Shown piece after piece: positions 22,710 through 30,884 of a stretch of 33,139 nt of DNA (position 1 is the first letter of the stretch; the number at the start of each line of letters is the position of its first letter). The translations under genes were made by a program, and so were the position numbers. The notes beneath the pieces were generated by a model. The model saw only the letters and a program-made list of their open reading frames with translations, made no database searches and was not told where the DNA came from. The DNA comes from Bacillota bacterium (GTDB lineage: Bacteria; Bacillota; Clostridia; Lachnospirales; Anaerotignaceae). The stretch lies in NCBI GenBank assembly GCA_019422105.1, contig JAHZDZ010000008.1, forward strand, positions 174,605 through 207,743, in the 5' to 3' direction.

Positions 22710-24320
22710 ATGAGAAAGAAAATTGACAGCAATGTTTTCTTAGCCGGAATATATATTAGGCTTTCAAGGGAGGATGGGGATAAAGCTGAAAGTGACAGTA
22801 TCGTAAATCAAAGGGATTTACTTACTCGGTTTGTCAATAATAACAGTGACATAATACTTTTCAATGAATATATTGACGATGGTTGGAGCGGAACAAATTT
22901 TGAAAGACCTGCTTTTATTCAAATGAGAAGAGATATTGAGGATGGAAAGATAAATTGCGTAATAGTAAAGGACTTGTCTCGATTGGGACGTGATTATTTA
23001 GAGACAGGTACTTATATAGAAAAGTATTTCCCGAATCACAATGTCAGATTTATTGCAATTAATGACAATATAGACAGTGAAAAGAATATGGACTTTGACA
23101 TTATTATGCCGGTTAAGAATATATTCAATGAGCAGTACGCCAGAGATATATCTAAAAAGGTTAAATCATCAATCGCAACAAGGCAAAAAAAAGGTGATTT
23201 TATTGGGGCCTTTGCATCCTATGGCTATAAAAAAGACCCTCTTAATAAGCATAGGCTTCTTATTGATGATTATGCGGCCGGTATTATAAGAAGAATCTTT
23301 GAAATGTTTGTGGAAGGGAAAGGCAAAATAGCTATCGCAAAAATTTTAAATGAAGAAGGTATTCTGCCTCCGACAGAATATAAGAGATTAACAAACCTGA
23401 ATTATCAAAACGGAAATAAAATGGCGACAACAACTTATTGGACATACTCCACTATTCATAAAATATTAAAAAATGAGTTGTATATTGGAAATATGGTTCA
23501 GGGGAAAGATAATAAGTCACGATACCGGAGATCCAGGTCAACATCAGTCAACCAATCTCAATGGATAAAAGTTCCAGGAACACATACACCTATTATATCT
23601 CAAGAAATATGGGATAAGGCACAGGCACTACTAAAAGTCCGTACGCGCCAAATAGACTTTAAAGAAAATGTCAGTATATTCGCAGGGTTCCTTAAATGTA
23701 AAGACTGTGGCAGAGCAATGGTAAAAACCTATGACCACGATAATATTTACTATGTGTGTGGGTCATATAGAAGATATGGTATTCATGTTTGTTCTCACCA
23801 TAGAATAAATCATACCATCATTGAAAAAATTGTCCTTGATGATTTAAACAGTATTGTCGAAAAAATAGAAAATTTGCACTCTATGATTGAGGAAATACAA
23901 AATGAAAATCAGTTAACTGATAAAAACAATAAAGAGTCGAATGTGGAACGAATTAAAATTGAAATTGAAAAAATCAATACGAATAAAAAAACACTTTACC
24001 ATGATTTAAAAGAAGGGCTTATTGATAAGAACGAGTATCTACAATACAAAAAAGAATACAATGATAAAATTGTCTTTTTAGAGCAACAAGTTTCTTCTTA
24101 TCAGCAAGAGGGAAAGGCGAAAAAGGAAAAATTTTCTCCTTTTGATCTTCCAAAGATACAGCAACTATTAAAGTATAGAAAAATAAAGAATCTAACTCGA
24201 AATATGGTTGTTGAAATGATTGACCATATAGAGATTGGGGAAAATAAAAACATTGATATTTTTTACACATTCGAGAATGATTTAGAACTGGTTTTCAATA
24301 CATGCGGGTTATCTTCATAG
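22710..24320 (+). CDS. Large serine recombinase (phage integrase)
   Basis: 536 aa from ATG 22710, seven bases after GGAGGTC; the in-frame TTG at 22695 overlaps the ribosome-binding site. The resolvase domain has nucleophile S19 in GIYIRLSRED, and VIVKDLSRLGRDYLE with the catalytic arginines. The recombinase domain follows (GIIRRIFEMFVEGKGKIAIAKILNEEGI), then a zinc ribbon (CKDCGRAMV ... VCGSYRRYG.. VCSHH) and a long coiled coil with Lys/Glu-rich helices. The size and order match phage and Tn4451-type large serine recombinases. It catalyses integration and, with a directionality factor, excision. The gene ends about 30 bases before the disrupted deacetylase gene, which marks the integration site. 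Confidence 0.93.
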   Translation: MRKKIDSNVFLAGIYIRLSREDGDKAESDSIVNQRDLLTRFVNNNSDIILFNEYIDDGWSGTNFERPAFIQMRRDIEDGKINCVIVKDLSRLGRDYLETGTYIEKYFPNHNVRFIAINDNIDSEKNMDFDIIMPVKNIFNEQYARDISKKVKSSIATRQKKGDFIGAFASYGYKKDPLNKHRLLIDDYAAGIIRRIFEMFVEGKGKIAIAKILNEEGILPPTEYKRLTNLNYQNGNKMATTTYWTYSTIHKILKNELYIGNMVQGKDNKSRYRRSRSTSVNQSQWIKVPGTHTPIISQEIWDKAQALLKVRTRQIDFKENVSIFAGFLKCKDCGRAMVKTYDHDNIYYVCGSYRRYGIHVCSHHRINHTIIEKIVLDDLNSIVEKIENLHSMIEEIQNENQLTDKNNKESNVERIKIEIEKINTNKKTLYHDLKEGLIDKNEYLQYKKEYNDKIVFLEQQVSSYQQEGKAKKEKFSPFDLPKIQQLLKYRKIKNLTRNMVVEMIDHIEIGENKNIDIFYTFENDLELVFNTCGLSS

Positions 24321-24360
24321 AGATTTTTCTATTCGCAATTTATACCCTCCCTGGGGTGCA
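24321..24360. other. Probable right attachment junction (phage/chromosome)
   Basis: Homology to the deacetylase begins abruptly at tggggtgcagatgat (24352 on, encoding WGADD) just after the recombinase stop. In intact PdaB-like proteins this block is preceded by TFDA-A, whereas here the upstream codons (HRDFSIRNLYPP) do not match. The crossover therefore lies within about 24340-24356, probably in or near ctggggtgc. The left partner site is outside the window, so the duplicated core cannot be defined. Confidence 0.7.
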
Positions 24361-24711
24361 GATGATACAGATGAGCTTTTGCGGATACTGAAGGAAAATG
24401 ATGTAAAGACGACCTTTTTTATGTGCGGGTACTGGGTGGAGGATTATCCGGAGGAGGTCAAAAAAATTGCGGAGGACGGGCATGACCTGGGCAATCATTC
24501 GGCAACCCATCCTCATATGAGCCAGCTGTCAAAGGAAGAAATTAAAAAAGAGCTGATGGATACTCATGCCAAGGTGAAGGAGCTAACAGGTGTTGATATG
24601 GAGCTTTTCCGCCCTCCCTTTGGCGAGTATGACAATAAGGTGATTGAAGCGGCAAAGGAATGCAATTATTATACGATCCAATGGGATGTGGAAGGATATG
24701 CAACAAAGTAA
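24352..24711 (+). pseudogene. 5'-truncated polysaccharide deacetylase (PdaB-like) fragment
   Basis: About 119 residues of a NodB-type polysaccharide deacetylase, related to sporulation PdaB. Present are WGADDTDELLRILKENDVKTTFF, the metal site NHSATHPHM and the RPPFGEYDN motif. Missing are the N-terminal domain and the catalytic TFD motif, which would sit just upstream of the phage junction. The C-terminal end is also short: the frame stops soon after QWDVEG, where the family normally continues for some 50-70 residues. Phage insertion explains the loss of the front; the early stop suggests extra decay or an unusual variant. The front half is presumably at the left end of the prophage. Confidence 0.82.
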
Positions 24712-24766
24712 AACCTTGGAATTACAGTGCTTAGACATGATGGGTAATTTTCAATACAGTAGCAGT

Positions 24767-24794
24767 GCGGGCGCTTTTTGGCGCCTGTTTTTAT
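24767..24794 (+). terminator. Intrinsic terminator after the deacetylase fragment
   Basis: GCGGGCGC (24767-24774), loop TTTTTG, GCGCCTGT (24781-24788): eight pairs, two of them G-U, followed by a T run and TATAT. It lies about 55 bases after the fragment's stop. Confidence 0.6.
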
Positions 24795-25067
24795 ATATGA
24801 AAATGAAAATTATTTAAAAATGGGGAAGAATTCCCTTGAAAATCAGTGACCCGAAAAAAGAAAGCGATAAAAGGAAGTCGAAATATCTGAAAAATCAGAC
24901 CAAGCACCGCGAAGATAGACGCGGACGCCAGAGGCGGTTTTACGATAGCGGTAACACCCAGCGTTAGCTGGACAGCCTCCGGCTGGTTTTGGCACAGCCA
25001 AAACTGTTTCTGCTGACCATACACCGGGCCGTATTTTTCAGGTGAGGTCTGGGGATGGTTTATCTTT
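24795..25067. repeat. Non-coding stretch with a cluster of three small hairpins
   Basis: No gene is supported here. Three adjacent perfect inverted repeats lie within 47 bases: CCAGC/GCTGG (24958-24962 and 24967-24971), CAGCC/GGCTG (24973-24977 and 24981-24985) and GTTTTGGC/GCCAAAAC (24986-24993 and 24997-25004). They precede the 36-bp tandem array and look like an interspersed palindromic element rather than a gene regulator. Confidence 0.55.
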
Positions 25068-25283
25068 GGTACCGCCAGCGGTTATAATAACCGCGAGAGG
25101 TTTGGTACCGCCAGCGGTTCGTATAAGCGCGAGAGGTTTAGTACCGCCAGCGGTTCGTATAACCGCGAGAGGTTTGGTACCGCCAGCAATTCGTATAACC
25201 GCGAGAGGTTTGGTACCGCCAGAGGTTAGTATAAGCGCGAGAGGTTTGGTACCGCCAGAAGTTCGTATAACCGCGAGAGGCTC
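25068..25283. repeat. Six 36-bp tandem repeats, left array
   Basis: Units begin with ggtaccgcc at 25068, 25104, 25140, 25176, 25212 and 25248; unit 3 has agtaccgcc instead. Each unit has a constant start, a variable centre of about 5 bases within an inverted repeat (GCGGTTA in the first unit against TAACCGC), and ends with gcgagaggttt. There are no unique spacers, so it is not a CRISPR array. The unit is 12 codons long and open in one frame, but the same unit occurs inverted at 32924-33139, which argues against coding. The last unit merges into ctcgcggcg. Confidence 0.9.
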
Positions 25284-25530
25284 GCGGCGAATGGCCAGAA
25301 CTTTTCTTTTTAGAAAAAGTGGGCTATGCCCCTTCTATCTTCGGGATTCATTGTCAGCACATTTGTGCCTACAGCCGCAAAGCTCGCTTTGCTCGGCGGA
25401 TTTCTTTCCGCTGCCGGGGGGCCTTGCGCAATTCGCAGCGGGGAAGACACTCCGCCAGCGGCGGAAATGTGCTGATTACCCAGTATTGGTATTTCTCTTG
25501 AAAGAAAAGTACATACATAAGCTCTTTGTT
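25284..25530. other. Highly foldable non-coding element next to the left repeat array
   Basis: An outer stem CAGCACATTT (25355-25364) with AAATGTGCTG (25465-25474) encloses several hairpins: GCAAAGC/GCTTTGC (25377-25383 and 25386-25392), CCGCTGC against GCAGCGG, and CCGCC/GGCGG (25452-25456 and 25460-25464). The flank aaagaaaagtacatacataa recurs, inverted and with changes, near 32840-32873 by the right array. GC-rich stem content contrasts with the AT-rich surroundings. It may be a mobile repeat element or a structured RNA. Nothing else is seen between 25531 and 25655 apart from GAGGGA, the ribosome-binding site of the next gene. Confidence 0.55.
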
Positions 25531-25655
25531 CTAAAAATAGATTGGGAAAAATTATTGTTTAAAAACCGATACTTTTTGTCTCTGTCTGATTTGCCTCATA
25601 TTTTTCTGAATTTTGGTAAAAATGAATTTAAGAAACGACAAATGAGGGATAAAAA

Positions 25656-26984
25656 ATGAATAGCAGTCAAAATTTGTATTCTGATGAAATCATAAGGGAA
25701 ATGATTACTTTGGGCGAGGATATTTACAGGGAGCCGGAATTGGGATACAGAGAGATAAAAACGGCCCGCAAAATTATGGACAAGCTTGATAAATACCATA
25801 TACCCTATCAATTTCCCATAGCGCAAACCGGAATAACGGCTACCGTTGACTCCGGCAGAAAGGGGCCGCATATCGGTTTAATCTGCGAGCTTGATGCTGT
25901 GCCGACGCCCGGCCACCCTCTTGCCAATCAAGAGGATGGGGCGGCCCACACCTGCGGGCATTATGCTCAGGTAGGTGTAATGCTGGCCGTATTTTGTACG
26001 CTGAAGGAAAAGAAGCTGATGGAGGATCTTTGCGGAAAGGTAACGCTTATTGCAACGCCGGCGGAGGAATTCTGTGATTTTGCATTCCGAAGGGAATTGA
26101 TGGCGGAGGGCAGAATAGGCTATATGTCCGGCAAGCAGGAAATGATTTCATTGGGCATCTTTGACGATATGGATTTGATTCTTTCCTGTCATACCCTTGG
26201 GACGGGGGTGCCCTATGACGCGGAAATAGACGCCAGCCTCAACGGTTTTTTGAGTAAAAGGGCAGTATTCCGCGGAAAAGCGGCGCATGCGGGTTCTTAT
26301 CCTTCAGACGGCGTTAACGCTCTGAATGCAGCGGTGCTTTCTATGAGCGCCATGAATTTCCTGCGGGAAACCTTTCGTGAGGAGGATGCCATAAGGCTTC
26401 ACTTCATACTTTCCGACGGCGGTCAGAGTGTCAATTCGGTGCCGGAGCGGACAGAGCTTGAAATGTATATACGGGCGAAAAATTTGAGTACAGTATTTAC
26501 CCTGAATGACAGAGTGGACAGATGTCTGCAAAGCGGCGCGCTGGCGGTAGGCTGTGACGTGGAGGTTATCAATACGCCAGGGTATTTTCCGCTGAGACAG
26601 GACAGGAATCTCAGTCACGCCATTGAAAAAAACATATTAAAATATATACCGTCCCACAGAATACTGAGGGACAGCCATGGTTTTGCGTCAGGGGATATGG
26701 GGGATATTTCTATGCTGCTGCCGACGGTTGAAATCGGTATAGGCGGATTTTCGGGAACGATACACGGAGATGATTTCAAAACGGAGGACACCAACATGGC
26801 CTATGGCATTCCCGTCAGATTTTTTTTGGACAGTATCGCGGACCTGTTATCCCAGAATGGGGAAAAGGGCTATTTTATCATGGATAATTTTAAGTCGGGT
26901 ATGGATAAGCAGTCTTATTTGCAGACATTGGAATCCTTCCGCAAAAAAAAGACATTTTATAAAGGAGAAAAAAATGAAAAATAA
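25656..26984 (+). CDS. M20-family amidohydrolase/peptidase
   Basis: 442 aa, ATG 25656 after GAGGGA. This is a zinc-dependent M20D amidohydrolase of the aminobenzoyl-glutamate/N-acyl-amino-acid hydrolase type. The metal-binding and catalytic residues are visible in GLICELDAVP, HTCGHYAQ, TPAEEFCDF, SCHTLG and, near the end, GTIHGDDF. The central lid/dimerisation domain begins about FLSKRAVFRGKAAHAGSYPSDG. It is cytoplasmic, with no signal peptide. It starts the nucleoside-transport operon and overlaps the next gene by 11 bases, so it may act on a substrate carried by that transporter, but its substrate cannot be read from sequence. Confidence 0.85.
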   Translation: MNSSQNLYSDEIIREMITLGEDIYREPELGYREIKTARKIMDKLDKYHIPYQFPIAQTGITATVDSGRKGPHIGLICELDAVPTPGHPLANQEDGAAHTCGHYAQVGVMLAVFCTLKEKKLMEDLCGKVTLIATPAEEFCDFAFRRELMAEGRIGYMSGKQEMISLGIFDDMDLILSCHTLGTGVPYDAEIDASLNGFLSKRAVFRGKAAHAGSYPSDGVNALNAAVLSMSAMNFLRETFREEDAIRLHFILSDGGQSVNSVPERTELEMYIRAKNLSTVFTLNDRVDRCLQSGALAVGCDVEVINTPGYFPLRQDRNLSHAIEKNILKYIPSHRILRDSHGFASGDMGDISMLLPTVEIGIGGFSGTIHGDDFKTEDTNMAYGIPVRFFLDSIADLLSQNGEKGYFIMDNFKSGMDKQSYLQTLESFRKKKTFYKGEKNEK

Positions 26985-28251
26985 AAGGAATGCGTCTGTA
27001 AGGCGATTTTATTCGGGAAAACAAAAGTTTTCCAAGTCAAGCACTGACGGAGTGTGTCCTGAGCTGACAAAACTATTTTTATGGAACCGGCATAGGAAGC
27101 CTGAAAAGTCAGCTTTTTTTCGCTCCAACTCCCTCTTGCGGCATCGTTCATTGCTGTTATCTTTTATTCTGCTGTTTAGCTTTTGTTTTTCCGCCTGTTC
27201 CTCTAAGGGGGAAATGGGAAGCGCTGCGAGTGATAACGGCAGTAAAATAAAGGTGGCCCTTTTGGTTACGGGTACCTTTGGAGACAAGTCTTTCAACGAT
27301 TCCGCGCAAAGGGGAATGGATAGGATAAAAAGGGAATTGGGCGACAGGTGTGAGGTTACCATGACGGAAATGGGCGGTGACAAGACAAAGTTTGAGCCCT
27401 CTCTCATTGACGCATCGGAGTCGGATGCCGATATTATTATCACGGGAACATGGGATATGAAGGAGGTATTGGAGCGGACTGCCTCCCTGTATCCGGATAA
27501 GAAGTATATCATTTTTGATACGGATGTGGAATTCTTATCTTATAATCTTGACAACGTCTATTCCATGGACTACAAGCAAAATGAGGCGGGTTTTTTGAGC
27601 GGTGTTCTTGCGGCCTTGGTGACTTCCTCTGAAATGGAGTTTGCCAACAGTGAAAAAAAGATTGGGTTTGTCGGCGCCAGAGATACCTCTCCTGTCATCA
27701 ATGATTCCTTAGTGGGATATATTGAGGGGGCTCAGTTCGCGGATGCGGACGTTAAGGTGGAGGTGTCTTATATCGGTTCCTTTGTGGATTCTGCCAAGGC
27801 AAAGGAAATTGCCCTTTCCCAGTATAATAACGGTGTGGATATTATTTTTGTGGCGGCGGGGCCTGCCTCTGTTGGGGCCATTGAGGCGGCACAGGCCTCG
27901 GGTAACTATATTATAGGCGTAGATTCCGATCAGGCGGCGGCCTATGGAGATACGGATACGGCGTCTTATATACTCTCATCCGCCGTCAAGGGCATTGACG
28001 CCACCCTATTTTCTGCCGTTGAGCATGCCTTGAAGGATCAGCTTCCCTTTGGAACACATGAAAAGCTCGGTCTTGCAGAGGGGGCGGTAGGTCTTGCGGA
28101 AAACAATATTTATACGGAGAGAGTGCCTCAGGAAATCAGGGATGAGGTGGATGCGGCAAAGCAGTCTTTACTGGATGGCAGAGTGATGGTGGATTCTGCT
28201 TTTGGTATGGATGCAGACCGTCTGCAGGAAATAAGGAACAGCGCAAAATAG
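26974..28251 (+). CDS. BMP/PnrA-family substrate-binding lipoprotein (purine nucleosides)
   Basis: ATG 26974 follows AAAGGAG and overlaps the previous gene; the product is 425 aa. The lipobox is FCFSAC with the lipidated Cys at residue 75, after the hydrophobic SLLLSFILLFSFCF. The 57-residue N-region is far longer than normal and is discussed as a finding. The mature part has the PnrA pattern (KVALLVTGTFGDKSFNDSA, IDASESDADIIITGTWDM, KYIIFDTDVEF, FLSGVLAAL, FVGARDTSPVINDS, DIIFVAAGPASVGAIEAA, YIIGVDSDQ). The family binds purine nucleosides at the outer membrane face for ABC import. Adenosine deaminase in the same operon supports this substrate. Confidence 0.88.
   Translation: MKNKRNASVRRFYSGKQKFSKSSTDGVCPELTKLFLWNRHRKPEKSAFFRSNSLLRHRSLLLSFILLFSFCFSACSSKGEMGSAASDNGSKIKVALLVTGTFGDKSFNDSAQRGMDRIKRELGDRCEVTMTEMGGDKTKFEPSLIDASESDADIIITGTWDMKEVLERTASLYPDKKYIIFDTDVEFLSYNLDNVYSMDYKQNEAGFLSGVLAALVTSSEMEFANSEKKIGFVGARDTSPVINDSLVGYIEGAQFADADVKVEVSYIGSFVDSAKAKEIALSQYNNGVDIIFVAAGPASVGAIEAAQASGNYIIGVDSDQAAAYGDTDTASYILSSAVKGIDATLFSAVEHALKDQLPFGTHEKLGLAEGAVGLAENNIYTERVPQEIRDEVDAAKQSLLDGRVMVDSAFGMDADRLQEIRNSAK
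27016..27121. repeat. Palindromic insert in the 5' end of the BMP lipoprotein gene
   Basis: Within the unusual N-terminal extension are two inverted repeats: GGAAAAC/GTTTTCC (27016-27022 and 27027-27033, loop of four A) and AGCTGAC/GTCAGCT (27062-27068 and 27108-27114), the second followed by a run of T. This resembles a small repeat inserted in frame between the start codon and the signal peptide. Confidence 0.45.
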
Positions 28252-28267
28252 GAAATGGGGCAGAGAT

Positions 28268-29818
28268 ATGGAAGAAATATTGCTGGAGCTTCAAAACATC
28301 ACAAAGGTTTATCCGGGCGGGGTTGTTGCCAACAGGGATATTTGTCTGCGGGTTAAGAAAGGTGAAATTCATGCGTTGATTGGAGAAAACGGTGCGGGGA
28401 AGTCAACGCTGATGCATCTCATATACGGTATTCTCTCACCGACAGGGGGCAGGATGCTGTGGAAGGGGGAGGACGTTCGTTTTTCCTCCTCAAAAGACGC
28501 TATTGAAAAGGGAATCGGCATGGTGCACCAGCATTTTATGCTGGTGCCTTCTTTTACTGCCGCTGAAAACCTGTGTCTGGGAGCGGAACCATATCGTTTC
28601 GGAAGGTTTGATTCTAAAAAGGCGATTGAGGATACAAAAAGGCTTTCGGAAAAATACCATTTTTCCATTGACCCTATGGAGAGGGCGGACGGTATGTCCT
28701 TGGCCGCGAAGCAAAAGCTGGAAATACTGAAGGCTCTGTACCGCGGAGCGGAGTTTTTGATTCTGGATGAGCCGACGGCTGTTTTAACACCCCAGGAGAC
28801 ACAGGAGCTTTTTCGGGAGCTGAAGCTTTTGAAAAAGCAGGGCTATACCATACTTTTTATATCCCATAAGCTGAAGGAGGTTATGGAATTGGCTGATACC
28901 CTGACAGTGCTTCGGGATGGAAGAACAATGGGTACCTATGAGGCGTCGGGAATGGAGGAAGAGGAAATATCAAGGCTTATGGTAGGCCGTGAGGTTCAAT
29001 TATTTGTGGAAAGGCAGGGGGAGCCTTTTGGAGACGTTATTCTTCGGGTAAGGGGCGTATATGGCGGCGCACATGAAAGGACAAGGCTAAAGGACATTTC
29101 CTTTACAGTCAGGCAGGGACAGATACTTGGTATTGCCGGTATTGAGGGAAATGGACAGACAGAGCTGGCCGAGACAATTTGGGGTGTCAGAAAAGCGTCG
29201 AAGGGAAGCATACAGCTGAGGGGCGAGGAGATAAGCCGGCTGTCTGTTAGAGATCGGCAGAAAAAAAAGCTGTCCTATGTGTCTGAGGACAGGCTTAGGT
29301 ACAGTACAGCGCCGAAAATGAGTCTGGAGGAAAACGCCATATCCAAGCTGTACCGATCTCCTTTGTTCTCCCGCTCTTTGCTGATGGACGGTAAAAAGGT
29401 CGGTCTTTACGCGAAAAAGCTGCTGGATGGCTTTCAGGTAAAGTATAAAACACAGAAGGACAGCGTTTCTTCCCTTTCGGGCGGCAATATACAAAAACTT
29501 GTTTTTGGAAGGGAATTTGATTTTGACCCAGAGGTGCTCTTGCTGAACCAGCCTACCAGGGGCATTGATGTGGGTGCCATAGAACTGATACGGAAAAAGA
29601 TTATGGAGCTGAAAAAAGACGGCAAAGCTATACTTCTTATTTCAGCGGATCTAAATGAGGTTATGGCGCTCAGTGATTCCATACTGGTGATGAACGGAGG
29701 AAGGCTTACCGGTTTTATAAAGGACGCTTCTGTCATCAGTGAAGAGGAGCTGGGGCTTTACATGCTTGGAGTGAAGGAAGATACAGCAGAAAGGATTGGC
29801 GAAGCCTATGACGCATAA
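28268..29818 (+). CDS. Purine nucleoside ABC transporter ATP-binding protein, two ATPase domains
   Basis: 516 aa with two tandem nucleotide-binding domains. The first has Walker A GENGAGKSTLMH (about residue 38), Q-loop GMVHQHFMLVP and Walker B FLILDEPTAVLTP, but a degenerate signature (MSLAAKQKLEILKAL instead of LSVGEQQ). The second has the family's typical modified P-loop GIEGNGQTEL, a clear LSGGNIQKLVFGRE signature and LLLNQPTRGIDVGA. This layout is that of the RnsB/NupA/BmpB type, partner of BMP lipoproteins. It powers import by hydrolysing ATP at the cytoplasmic side. It lies 16 bases after the lipoprotein gene and overlaps the first permease by 11 bases. Confidence 0.92.
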   Translation: MEEILLELQNITKVYPGGVVANRDICLRVKKGEIHALIGENGAGKSTLMHLIYGILSPTGGRMLWKGEDVRFSSSKDAIEKGIGMVHQHFMLVPSFTAAENLCLGAEPYRFGRFDSKKAIEDTKRLSEKYHFSIDPMERADGMSLAAKQKLEILKALYRGAEFLILDEPTAVLTPQETQELFRELKLLKKQGYTILFISHKLKEVMELADTLTVLRDGRTMGTYEASGMEEEEISRLMVGREVQLFVERQGEPFGDVILRVRGVYGGAHERTRLKDISFTVRQGQILGIAGIEGNGQTELAETIWGVRKASKGSIQLRGEEISRLSVRDRQKKKLSYVSEDRLRYSTAPKMSLEENAISKLYRSPLFSRSLLMDGKKVGLYAKKLLDGFQVKYKTQKDSVSSLSGGNIQKLVFGREFDFDPEVLLLNQPTRGIDVGAIELIRKKIMELKKDGKAILLISADLNEVMALSDSILVMNGGRLTGFIKDASVISEEELGLYMLGVKEDTAERIGEAYDA

Positions 29819-30875
29819 AGGAAGGATACCGCTTCAAAAGAAATTTGAATTTTACCGTATTATCTGTGCTTTGGGCATTGCCCTTCTTTTAACCAGCGCG
29901 ATATTATTTTTGACCTCCCAAGCGCCTTATGAGGCGCTGCGCGCCCTGTTTTTAAGCCCCTTCAGTTCAAAACGGCATTTCTTTAACATACTAGAAATGG
30001 CAATACCTCTGACCTTTACGGGGCTTGCGCTGAGTCTGGTCTTTCAGTCGGGCAGTTTTTCCATGATTAGTGACGGCGCCTTTTATATGGGGGCTGTACT
30101 TGCCGCCTGCCTTGCGGTACGTCTTACCCTGCCGCCTGTCCTGCATCCCTTTTTTATTTTGGTGATGTCTTCACTGGCGGGCGCTGTTATAGGCTTGATA
30201 CCTGCCGTGTTAAGGGTGAGATTTCGAGCCAATGAACTGGTTACTTCGCTGATGCTTAATTTTGTGTTTTATTATCTGGGACTTTATATTATCAAAACTT
30301 TTATTATAGACAGGACAGCCGGAAATTTTGCTTCTGTTAAATACGGCTCTACAGCACTTCTTCAAAATATTTATACGGGTACAAGGCTTCATTCCGGTTT
30401 TTTTATAGCTCTTATTGCAGCGGTACTGGTTTACCTTTATGTGTACAGGACAAAATGGGGCTATGAAATCAGGGTGACGGGAAGTAATCCCGATTTCGCC
30501 AGGTATTCCGGCATACCGGCAGGCAGGGTTATCCTTATGGCGCAGATGGCCGCGGGCGCCATAGCGGGCCTTGGCGGCGCTGTAGAACAGCTTGGCATGT
30601 ATACGCGTTTTTTATGGGCGGATGCGCCCGGTTATGCCTGGGACGGTGTGATATTGGCGGTGTTGAGCCGAAATAATCCGAAGTTTGTTCCCCTTGCGGC
30701 TTTTTTTCTGGCCTATATCAGAGTTGGAGCGGATGTGATGTCACGACGGACGGATATTCCGGGAGAGCTGGTCAGTGTCATACAGGCAGTTATCATACTA
30801 ATGGTAACGGCGGAGAGGTTTCTGTTTTTTTACAGGCAGAGGCTGGAAGCAAAGCAGGCGCTTGAAAACAGCTAG
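29808..30875 (+). CDS. ABC transporter permease, purine nucleoside type, first subunit
   Basis: About 355 aa. ATG 29808 overlaps the ATPase stop; TTG 29796 is an in-frame alternative right after AAGGA. It is a multispanning BPD_transp_2-type permease with clear hydrophobic helices (IICALGIALLLTSAILFL, FILVMSSLAGAVIGLIPAVL, FIALIAAVLVYLYVY). The conserved cytoplasmic loop GYEIRVTGSNPDFARYSGI and MAAGAIAGLGGAVEQLG match the NupB/RnsC family. With the next permease it forms the membrane channel of the importer. Confidence 0.88.
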   Translation: MTHKGRIPLQKKFEFYRIICALGIALLLTSAILFLTSQAPYEALRALFLSPFSSKRHFFNILEMAIPLTFTGLALSLVFQSGSFSMISDGAFYMGAVLAACLAVRLTLPPVLHPFFILVMSSLAGAVIGLIPAVLRVRFRANELVTSLMLNFVFYYLGLYIIKTFIIDRTAGNFASVKYGSTALLQNIYTGTRLHSGFFIALIAAVLVYLYVYRTKWGYEIRVTGSNPDFARYSGIPAGRVILMAQMAAGAIAGLGGAVEQLGMYTRFLWADAPGYAWDGVILAVLSRNNPKFVPLAAFFLAYIRVGADVMSRRTDIPGELVSVIQAVIILMVTAERFLFFYRQRLEAKQALENS

Positions 30876-30884
30876 GAGGCGATA

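Larger units (their letters stand above)
1..24350 (+). mobile_element. Right-hand part of an integrated temperate phage (replication, nucleotide and integration modules)
   Basis: About 24 kb of co-directional, tightly packed genes encode a private replisome, nucleotide metabolism genes and finally a large serine recombinase that ends about 30 bases before a 5'-truncated host gene. This layout, with SSB, Sak4, DnaB, primase, DHH nuclease, DnaE, RecD, 3D-domain protein, NrdD/NrdG and dUTPase, is that of a large temperate siphovirus-like phage. From memory it recalls the large prophages with their own DnaE known in Clostridioides. The DNA is visibly more AT-rich than the chromosomal genes to its right. 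No capsid, tail or lysis genes are in the window, so the left end and structural genes lie outside. A conjugative element is the alternative, but no transfer genes are visible. Confidence 0.82.

Noticed and set aside
25068..25283. CRISPR array
   Set aside because: Repeats are directly adjacent, without unique spacers; no cas genes are present.
25042..25659. Long open frame across the left 36-bp array, with 12-residue repeats
   Set aside because: The openness follows from the 36-bp period. The same unit is inverted at the right end and open there on both strands. There is no ribosome-binding site, and the rest of the frame crosses the hairpin element.
26770..26973. Upstream part of the BMP frame starting at a TTG in 26770
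   Set aside because: It overlaps the M20 gene in another frame, while ATG 26974 has a strong AAAGGAG site.
27009..27512. Minus-strand frame of 167 codons opposite the lipoprotein gene
   Set aside because: Antisense shadow of a clear lipoprotein gene; no start signals.
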